In this document: positions 56,077 to 64,000 of the stretch, piece after piece
Numbering within the stretch: the first letter of the stretch is position 1
How the letters are laid out: each line of letters opens with the position of its first letter
NCBI GenBank assembly: GCA_021234155.1
Contig: JAJEKV010000021.1
Coordinates: forward strand, 17,407,710-17,471,709
Reading direction: 5' to 3'
Origin: Isoetes taiwanensis
Taxonomy: Eukaryota > Streptophyta > Lycopodiopsida > Isoetales > Isoetaceae
Length of the DNA stretch: 64,000 bases
The notes under the pieces: model-generated
Told to the model about the DNA's origin: nothing
The model's input: the letters and a program-made list of their open reading frames with translations, nothing else
Database searches by the model: none
Position numbers and translations under genes: made by a program

Positions 56077-58588
56077 AGCTCATTGTATCCTCTTTGATGA
56101 TTTAATAGAGGTGCCCACTCATGAACATGGAAATCCAACATGTTTAAGGGATTCTAGTAAGGATATTCTAGTACAATATCATCACCAAACTGACAAAGAC
56201 ATAAAGTTGGCGAGCTAAACTCTGCAATAGTTGTTCTTCCAAATAAAGCCTCTTCTATTGCGAATGGCATCTGTAAACCTCTAACTTCAAGGGCTTTAAC
56301 TACTCTAAGCTTCACCAAATTCATTGTCTAGTAAGGTACACTCTAGTTCAAGTATTACAATGCACAAAAAAATTAACATCGAAAGGACAAAGTAATGCAA
56401 TGATGATGATGGCTTTGAATACCAAAGTATGTGACAAACAATTAATCTATTCCAAATGCATGTTGGAAAAATCTAATTCATAAAGCCTGGAAGACCAAAA
56501 TGGCTTATAGAAAGCAACTATTGAAATATTGAAAGTGGACTGTAGAGCGGTTCATCTCATCTCATAAGAAATGCACTTTTTTTATATCACTCTTCATTTT
56601 AACACTAAAGCACTAAAGCATTCATTAAATATATGTGGCGATGCTATTGTTAATAGTCGGCTGCTATTATGAAATTTAATCTTGCTCTTTCTGTCTCAAC
56701 TGCTGGATTGAAGGAAGGTTATCCACTTGAAAATGCCTTTGCAGCTACACCAATGCAAAAAGAAGGAAAAATGAGGAGATAGCAAAAAACAGAATCAACA
56801 CAGAGTCTGTGGCTTTAGTCATCAGAAATCATCTCCAAGAGCTTCATCCTCCAGCTGCCTAGCCAAAAAATATGAAAGATATTACGACCCACCAAAATCA
56901 AGGAGTTATTAAATTGGCCATCACAATGAGGCTTAAAGCATAAAGAAACACTTAAAATTTGATTCATGCCCGCTCTGAACTCAATTACTAAGTAATAACA
57001 CCAGTAAATATACCAAATTCATGGCTGATAATATGAACATGCAAGTTAGAAGATGTTCCAGCTTATATCCACTTATAACTTAAAAGGCGCTATATATTTG
57101 GTAAAGAAGAAGGTGCAGCAACAAGCCAAACGTAGGCCTGCAAAATTAATAAACTACATAGTTGCCTTAATAAGCAAGGAAACCATCCGTTGGATCCCTG
57201 ACGCAGCCAAAATTTCCTTCACATAATGTTCTAGCTCACATTATCCAAAGGAAAAGATAAAGATAAAGATGCCAATTAGAATTTTCCCATCTGTGGGCAC
57301 TTGTTGTGGATGGGAACCTATACCTTGGCCTCTTGATTTCCCCCAGAAGTAGGATCAGGATGAATTTGTTTCTGGGTCGCCAACAGATCTGAGATCTCTT
57401 GAAATTTATTTGAAATTTATTTGATCCTGTGATACACAATAGGAACGGCTTTCAAAATGAGGAATTGTAGAAGCAAAAAGGTTTACCTTTCTGGATTCCA
57501 GAAGAACGCACAATCCTTTGCAGCAAATTATTGCCACAGTCACAAAGGACCATAACCCATTAGAAAATAGAGCAGAAATTCCGTGCCATAGCTCAAGGTT
57601 TCTTGCATATTGCAAGGAAGCCGAGCCCAATAAAACGTGATTGAGGTGAATCGTGGCTTTAAAGCCCCCGCTTAATCAGAGCCAAGAATTGGTGCCATTG
57701 TCATATATGCTCGGTTTGTGTTTTGAAGCCTCCTGCCATGACTAATGTTCCTGAGAAATCTTAGCTAGCTCCCTGGTTCACAGAATCTTAGTCGGCAATA
57801 CGTTTCCACCTTCACAAAATCGCAGGATTAACCATTAGTAAATCAAATAGCTCCTGATTGGCACTACATATGAAATATTTGAGCAGACAAACTCAAGAAC
57901 AGAAGCTTCAATCCTTGTATTATGCAAGAAGGATAGATACAGCAAATAAAATGTTGCCATGCAGTATCGGTTGCAGGATCAGATGGCACCCCTTCTTTTT
58001 CTAAAGTTCTGAAAAATTAGACATGCACTTAAAAAATAGCTACATTTTCAACCACCCAGAAAGAATGCCTCAACAGGTCCTAAGCTCATACTCTAGTGCT
58101 CTATGGTTGCTAACGACTAAAAGGTGGTCTGCTAGCACATCTCTCATATCTGAAAGCACAAAAGTAAAATCGTAATGCTGTTAACAAAGGACTCCAATGT
58201 AGACATGAAAGCATGCCTTGGACATTCAAAAATGGGTAACTCATTGAAAGGCTACTCAAGCCTAAAGCTAAGTTGCTGGAAATCAAAGCACCAAGGGAAA
58301 ATATCCAAACCATGAGTTCAAGAACAAGGTGCATGACGAATCCTAGCATACCTCCAAGAAGGCTCAAAATGCCAACTCCAATCATGGAAGATCCAAATCG
58401 CCCGACCACATTGTATGTTTAGACAACTTTCTCCCGAATGAAGTTTCTGCATAGCTCATGGAACTATAAAAGCTTCATCTTGCAATCTAAGTATTATACA
58501 ATACACTAAAATGCCGTACCTTCACCCTGTTGTATTTAAAACGATGACAGTATGAGCAAGCGCACTTTAAAATCTTGAGAAGTATGTC
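56077..58588. other. No recognisable gene
   Basis: Short open frames only. The minus-strand frame at 58110-58409 is hydrophobic but has no conserved motif. No repeats or RNA genes are seen. Confidence 0.4.
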
Positions 58589-58688
58589 AAATATCAACAG
58601 GTTGTAGACAGGCATTGCAAGCTTATAGTTTTGAGTGCAAATATCAACAGGTTGTAGACAGGCATTGCAAGCTTATAGTTTTGAGTGC
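58589..58688. repeat. 50-bp tandem duplication
   Basis: AAATATCAACAGGTTGTAGA starts at 58589 and 58639. The two 50-bp copies are identical. It lies just upstream of the ABC-transporter fragment. Confidence 0.9.
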
Positions 58689-58751
58689 AAAATTGCCCAG
58701 AGCTTTGTATAACATGTTGTGCACATCTTGAGACAAAATCATCTTTCTGCG

Positions 58752-58931
58752 ACAACAGCTGAAATGTTAGTGGGACCTGCCAAAGCCCTCTTCATGGATG
58801 AAATTTCCACAGGACTAGATAGTTCGACAACATACCAGATTGTCAAATATATGATGAACTATGTTCATCTGATGGATGCAACCGTGTTGATCTCGTTACT
58901 GCAACCAGCTCCAGAGACATATAACCTCTCG
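58752..58931 (+). pseudogene. PDR-type ABC transporter (ABCG) fragment
   Basis: About 60 residues of a nucleotide-binding domain: [20 protein letters not shown] (Walker B LFMDE), [15 protein letters not shown] (D-loop) and [13 protein letters not shown]. It matches the first ATPase half of full-size plant ABCG/PDR transporters. The preceding signature (ISGGQKKR) and the following H-loop region are absent. It is a short orphan exon-like relic, in a segment possibly bounded by inverted repeats, so capture by a transposon is plausible. Confidence 0.8.
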
Positions 58932-59999
58932 TCTCTACTCTTCACTCTTTTCCGCAGGAGCCAGCAGTCAAAATTAGACTCAGCGTAATCCACTCGTGTA
59001 GCCAGCAGCCAAGGATAACCCAGATAGCTTTCTACCCTGCCGATTTGCTTAGGAAAACGACTGCCAAGAGAGAAGAAGAACATCATAAGAAACATATTAA
59101 AATCTCAGCGAATAAGCTTAAAGCAAGACCTCCCGACACAGCTTGGACAGAAAAGCTTTACCTTTAAAGAAGCTTGAACGAATTTGACCATAGATTCGTT
59201 CCCAAGTCTAGCATTCAGACTGGCCAAAACCGTCAGTGGGTCGCCTTCAGAGATGCTGCTACTAAAACTTTAACCTTAAAATTATTTAACAGATTATAAG
59301 CTGGAGAAAATCCTCCAGAGCCCTGAATCCATCTCTGACTCCGCTTTCCAAAAGCATGCCAGAGATATAATTTCGATTTCTACTGCTCAAAGAAGCACCA
59401 TCCAGGCAATTTCGGCCCATTTATTGCAAAGTTCGATCGACTATGGCAGCTCCATCATGCCGTATCCAAACTTGGTCGAAGCCTGATCAATATAACAGGC
59501 CCTTATAACCCTGAACTTTGCAGAGCAAATCCTAGGCATCACAATAGAAATTAAGAAAACAAAAAAAGGAAAACTTAAGCTTACATGCACAAGGCGCACA
59601 CCATCTCTCCAATCGGCCAGTTCATAAGCTCGACCCCATATGCAAAGAGTTAATACTTGATAAAAAACATGAGAAGCCCTGCGAAAATAGCTGCGTTTGC
59701 AATTACAAAAGCTTTTAAGAAGAATAAAATTAAAAATCAAAGAAAGGATGAAGCAAAATAATTAGAAGATAGCAAAATAGTTCGTCGGAGATGGCCAATA
59801 CATCGACCATTCATCCCCACCGGAGTAAAGAGAAAACCCAAATCGGCCCCAATCTTTGTTGTAACTCTGTTGAGCTCGTGACTTTCTCACGCCATAACCA
59901 CACCTCCGCCATATAAGAGTGTAAGAAAAAAACAAAGGCAAGAGTTACCCCAGAACCGCCATAGCTGCGACTTCATGTGCAACCTACCAAAGACAATAC
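58932..59999. other. No recognisable gene
   Basis: Plain sequence with no recognised ORF or repeat. The minus-strand start MAVLG near 59963 stops at once. Confidence 0.4.
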
Positions 60000-60572
60000 T
60001 AAGGGGGGACTAATCGAATTGGGGCAATACTAAAGGGGGGACAGAATCGAATTGGGGCTTTTGTTGTGGGCCGCTTAAACCGAGATGGACGGTCGAGATG
60101 AAATGCCCCAATTTCAAGGGTCGAGATTAAAAGCCCCAAATCAGGGGGATGCTTGGGGTGTTACGACGTGTCATCGACCGGACCGTCCATCTCAGAGATG
60201 GACGGTCGAGATCAATCTCTACCAAATGTTACCAAATGTTGGTAACACTTATATATCATTAATTAATTTCGGGACCACCTCATCACATAGGATTAATTGC
60301 ATTTAATATATGCGGCTAAATCTAGGCCATTGATCTAGCACATTCTAGGGCCTAGATCAAAAGCCCCAAATGAAGGGGCCATTTGAGGTGGCTTCATCAG
60401 GGCCGTTGGATCTGAAATATGGATGATCTAACGGGTGAGATCAAAAGCCCCAAATAAGGGGGTTGCTTGGGGATCATGACGTGGCTTCGTCTGAGCCGTT
60501 AGATTTCACAATCTGGACCGTCCAGGCGGCGACACCTCGGCGTCTAGATTCAAATAATTGTATATATATAAT

Positions 60573-60606
<34 letters not shown>

Positions 60607-60615
60607 ATCCTGAAT
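60000..60615. repeat. Right inverted segment with GGACGGTC palindromes
   Basis: Contains several GATGGACGGTCGAGAT motifs, one as a palindrome (arms GACCGTCCATCTC at about 60180-60206), and three copies of (A)AAAGCCCCAAAT(C/A/G)A near 60132, 60360 and 60445. It ends in a long (TA)n tract at about 60555-60605. In reverse complement the order of motifs follows the segment at 46425-46700. Either it is the right end of a ~14-kb element or it consists of several related MITEs nested together. Confidence 0.5.
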
Positions 60616-60739
60616 TGGCCATTCATTTTTGGACACCAATCATATTATGTTGGCTTGGCACTTGTTTAGTAATTTTAGTTATAATTAGCTAGTGTAAATT
60701 GATTGTTGACTTCAATTGTTGACTTACGCTTCACTAAAC

Positions 60740-61440
60740 ATGTTGGTCAATGAAAGTCAAACATGTAACAAAGGTCATGTAAAGGCTCAAGCATGCCAAG
60801 GTGGCTCAAATATGCCACCTAGGCTCGAACATTGCAAGGTGGCTCACACATGCCATCTAGGCTCCAACATGCCACGTAAGCTCCAACATGCCACCTATGT
60901 TTCACCACATGATTCACTAAATGCACCACATGATTCACCACATGCACCATTTGCATCACCAAACATGTTGGTCAATGAAAGTCAAACATGTAACAAAGGT
61001 CATGTAAAGGCTCAAGCATGCCAAGGTGGCTCAAATATGCCACCTAGGCTCCAACATGCCAAGGTGGCAAACATGTCACGTAAGCTCCAACATGCCACCT
61101 ATGATTCACCACATGATTCACCACATGATTCACCAAATGCACCACATGATTCACCACATGCACCATTTGCATCACCAAACATGTTGGTCAATGAAAGTCA
61201 AACATGTAACAAAGGTCATGTAAAGGCTCAAGCATGCCAAGGTGGCTCAAATATGCCACCTAGGCTCCAACATGCCAAGGTGGCTCAAACATGCCACCTA
61301 GGCTCCAACATGCCACGTAAGCTCCAACATGCCACCTATGATTCACCACATGATTCACCACATGGTTCACCAAATGCACCACATGATCCACCACATGCAC
61401 CATTTGCATCACCACATCTATCACGACATGTATCACCACA
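60740..61440. repeat. Higher-order minisatellite, three units of about 220 bp
   Basis: Units start at 60740, 60965 and 61181 (spacing 225 and 216), each with ATGTTGGTCAATGAAAGTCA, then CATGCCACCTAGGCTCCAAC modules, then 12-bp GATTCACCACAT units. Because every spacing is a multiple of three, one plus-strand frame (60716-61537, 273 codons) stays open. I regard that frame as a by-product of the repeat, not a proven gene. Related modules occur at 42.84 and 44.88-45.07 kb. Confidence 0.85.
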
Positions 61441-61854
61441 TTGTCATGAATCTTTGAATACATCAATTTCTTTTGGAGATTTGAACTCCACCAGAGTGTT
61501 GCTCTGGTCAGCCAGAAAAGTCTATTGGATACAATAGTATACAACTGTCAACATTAGAGTGTCAATGAAAGAATAGGTTACAAGAATAACCTCTTTGGTT
61601 ACAATAATACAAACATGTGATTACAAGTAAAGATCTATTGATCTGTCAACCTCAGCTTCATTACTAGAGCAACTGCGGCTTCACAACATCAATCATCATT
61701 CAAGGCGTGTCCAACAAACTCGCCACTAGAAATTGGTACACCCCCGCAACAAACATATCAGGCCTCACATTGGATGAGTAATACCTTCAAATTCTACGAA
61801 CTCACCTTGCATTGGGATAGTATGTCCAAGTCTCGTGACATGCAGCCACAACTT

Positions 61855-62289
61855 TCTTTACAAAGACACATATAGCAGACCACACACACCAAAGAATCGA
61901 CCGAGTGGGGGGAACTTGTATTTTTTCTTTGGGCGCACCTTTATGGTGCTTGGGAATTTTGTGTTTGCATCCTCAACAAAACTCACGATGTGCTCGGAGC
62001 CCTTGTACATTTCTAGGGTGTCAAAATGGTACACACGGGCCGACATTTAACCGGGCTGACCTCCAAGACCTACAATGACATACTTGTCGGTCTGCCGCCG
62101 ATAACATGCCGGGCAGAATAGTACATTCGAAATTGCAAGTTGAGGGTTCAACAGTTTGTCCTTTGAAGCAAGCTCGTTCGACAGTAATGTGTAAATGAGC
62201 GGATCCATGAAATGGAACCTCTGTTCCATGTCATGCTTGATGCAGAATTGGTGCATACACCTGCCAAAGTCCAAGGTCTGGTAAAACAA
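61855..62289 (-). pseudogene. Unknown gene fragment with CPAC motif, one stop
   Basis: After an acceptor-like TTTACCAG near 62282, the minus strand reads TLDFGRCMHQFCIKHDMEQR, FHFMDPLIYTLLSNELASKD, LLNPQLAISNVLFCPACYRR, then a single TAA (about 62047) and MSARVYHFDTLEMYKGSEHI to about 61858. The FCPAC block followed by YVIVGL is slightly reminiscent of the zinc-binding part of KDZ-type transposases, but that link is weak. The rest is unrecognised. It lies downstream of, and on the same strand as, the HAD-like gene. Confidence 0.4.
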
Positions 62290-62715
62290 GATGATTTAAG
62301 AAACAATGTAAGACTTCAAATCTGAGTTGTTTATATTAAATTACTAACCTCATGAAGAAATGGACTATCCTGTCACTGAACCAATCCCTACTTTTCTCCA
62401 ATATTCTGATTGCCTCTTGATCAAGCACAAGAGGCTCCTGCTGTCCTTTAAACACTTCAAGTGGCAAGTGTTCCGGTGGGATGCGCTCTTAACACCAGCA
62501 GCCCTCGTCTTTGGTGGTGTAAGTTTACATTCAAAGAAATGGAAGATCATTGAAAACCTTGAGGAACATTGAAATAGCCAAGAAATGAACAATTGAAGTA
62601 AAACTTTGTTTATATTAAAAAGTCAAGAGAGGTTACATCATATACACAATAATACTATTTCTAGGCTTTAGTTCTATGTTTTTTCATCATATTAATACAA
62701 ATTTGACTCTCAGTG
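62290..62715. other. No recognisable gene
   Basis: Overlapping open frames on both strands of equal length with no conserved motif. It may be an intron or spacer between the two minus-strand fragments. Confidence 0.4.
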
Positions 62716-63490
62716 TCAAACATATTCAAAGATTTTGTTGCTTTCGACATAACTTTGCACATTCCCCGCCTTCAAAGAACCCCCCAAGCCAAACCTTTAG
62801 ATCATTCATGAGGAAATTGCCATCATCTACTGGCCGTGGCTCCATTTGTTTGGATGCAGATCATGGTGTTTGGCTCATTGAGGTACCCTTTGTATATCTT
62901 TGTCATCAATGAGAAGCACGTTCTCTTTTGTGAAACCTGGAAATTCGTCGTAGACCTTTTTGAGGTGCTTCAAAAAAATTGGCTTTTTACTGTTAAATAA
63001 ATTTGTGTTGGTACACTGATCCTGATTCCATATGAACTTGAATTTGTCCTTGTGTTTCATCAATGCTCCCTTAACTATGATTCTCAAGTTTTGAGCCTGC
63101 AGGCTGGACCAAAGTGCTATATGAAAATTCTGACTGCACCAATCTATGAACTCGGCCCAGCCTGGTCTAGTTACTACCCACTTGGTTCTGTTAAGTGTGA
63201 TCAACTTAACACCAACTTCTTTGGCAGTGGGTAGTAACTCACTCTTGTCATAGCTTCTACCCAGAACTCCATTGTAGTAAAAAACAAGTAGGATTGGGCT
63301 TAACCTTATAGTCTTTTGCATGGACAGAGTTGGTGTGGTGGAAACTTCGCTTCAAAGATTTCTTGGTGCGGTATCGAAACTTATGCTTCAAAGATCTCTT
63401 CGCAAGGTGGGTGGAAACTTCGCCTCGTAATGTCTTGAGGTGTCTTTTGCTTGGAATTTCGCTCTTGCTTTTCTCCGAGACACTTCCCCG
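62716..63490 (-). pseudogene. FCP1/NIF-like HAD phosphatase domain, decayed
   Basis: From about 63490 leftward: a basic N-terminal region (KRHLKTLRGEV, HLAKRSLKHKFRYRTKKSLK); after a shift, LSPILLVFYYNGVLGRSYDK, KWVVTRPGWAEFIDWCSQNF, HIALWSSLQAQNL, PIFLKHLKKVYDEFPGFTKE and NVLLIDDKD to a stop at 62875. The C-terminus continues in other frames as PVDDGNFLMNDLKVWLGGFF and VQSYVESNKIFEYV, ending at 62716. The order (hydrophobic strand with NG(V/T)L, RPG..EF..W, LW(S/T)S, LLIDD) is that of the FCP1-homology/NIF domain of HAD phosphatases. The first catalytic Asp position holds Tyr, so activity would be lost even without the frameshifts. The substrate is unknown. Confidence 0.7.
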
Positions 63491-64000
63491 GCTGCAAAAA
63501 TTTAATGATTCGCAGAACTATATGGGTCAAATTAAAAAGAAGACAGGCACAAAAGGTTGGAAGTTACCTTGTGACTTACATTCACCGAACGATTTGTTCC
63601 ACATACAACTGTGAACTGAAATTATCCACCACAACTCGAAACTAGCAGCACAAATTTCCTACACATAACTTACAACACACCCAAATGAAGAAGTAAGTGG
63701 TGTATCTGATTGTTCAAGCTTGCTAGACCTTGCTGGAACGTGGTTCCAGAAGAAGAGGGTTGAAAAGTACCTATTTTTTCAGTGACATTAGGGCGGATTT
63801 GGGGTCTGAAAATGGCCTCCTATCAGCCATTCCACGTCATATTTCCGCTCCTTTTTTCCCATGCCACCTAGGATACAAAATCTCATCATTACAGATTTAC
63901 TTGGAATATTCTCCCGGAATAAGGGGGATTGCGCATTCATGGCGCCATATGTATTTAATTTCGTTGGTTGTCGACAGCCGATGCAACATGTGGCGCTTCT
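63491..64000. other. No recognisable gene
   Basis: Presumed upstream region of the HAD-like remnant. No motif can be claimed. Confidence 0.4.

Noticed and set aside
58110-58409. 99-codon hydrophobic minus-strand ORF as the membrane part of the ABC transporter
   Set aside because: It is on the opposite strand to the ATPase fragment and has no PDR membrane-domain motif.
60555-60605. The (TA)n tract as a terminal repeat in its own right
   Set aside because: Simple TA repeats match by chance; only the adjoining GGACC and GGGGCTTTT motifs carry weight.
60716-61537. 273-codon ORF as a real repeat protein
   Set aside because: It is open because repeat spacings are multiples of three; there is no signal, domain or start context beyond that.
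62360-62592. Overlapping plus and minus ORFs of about 70 codons
   Set aside because: Both frames are equally open and neither has a recognisable motif.

Overview
This window reads as nuclear DNA of a land plant. It carries a spliced plant sulfate transporter and fragments of a CYP72-clan-like P450, PPR, neprosin, DUF639 and PDR-type ABC transporter genes, all embedded in decayed transposable elements. The repeated DUF7869-type proteins, which I remember mainly from fern proteomes, and the high repeat load make a fern or another non-flowering plant the best guess. That placement is inference. I see no rRNA, CRISPR array or bacterial-style operon.

Layout: 0-5 kb is gene-free and includes a palindrome-rich degenerate repeat (2.3-3.7 kb). 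A decayed DUF7869-type element (family B, copy B1) lies at 5.1-7.9 kb. A small secreted cysteine-rich gene (8.66-9.0 kb) and a P450 pseudogene (9.7-10.9 kb) follow. At 15.0-19.4 kb two transposase-like pseudogenes meet tail to tail: B2 (+) and the five-exon copy A1 (-). The one nearly intact host gene is a 13-exon sulfate transporter (21.9-24.9 kb, minus strand). All its splice sites and reading-frame phases fit, but exon 3 has a single in-frame TAG.

The most informative region is 25.7-36 kb. Two copies of one ~1.3 kb sequence act as filled and empty sites for each other. They show a 315-bp MITE with TTA duplication, a 4,706-bp Helitron (5' TC, 3' hairpin and CTAG, inserted between A and T) carrying PPR and neprosin fragments, and a 524-bp element with an 8-bp duplication. 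A truncated DUF7869 copy (B3) with a near-identical 506-bp tandem duplication sits beside copy two.

At 37.7-41.6 kb is A2, a second family-A copy with a ten-unit satellite in one intron and a 321-bp MITE that splits a coding exon. Minus-strand ORFs of unknown function follow (42-46.3 kb). At 46.4-60.6 kb two similar segments in inverted orientation may bound a ~14-kb element holding DUF639 and ABC-transporter scraps. The end of the window has a minisatellite with a stop-free frame (60.7-61.4 kb) and a decayed FCP1/NIF-like HAD gene (62.7-63.5 kb).

The genes do not form one pathway. The sulfate transporter and possibly the small secreted protein are host functions; nearly everything else is transposon-derived. 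Families A and B share a design: an N-terminal region, a Cys-rich segment, three spaced acidic motifs suggesting an RNase-H-like (DDE) core, and a C-terminal domain. They are the best candidates here for a poorly described mobile-element system.
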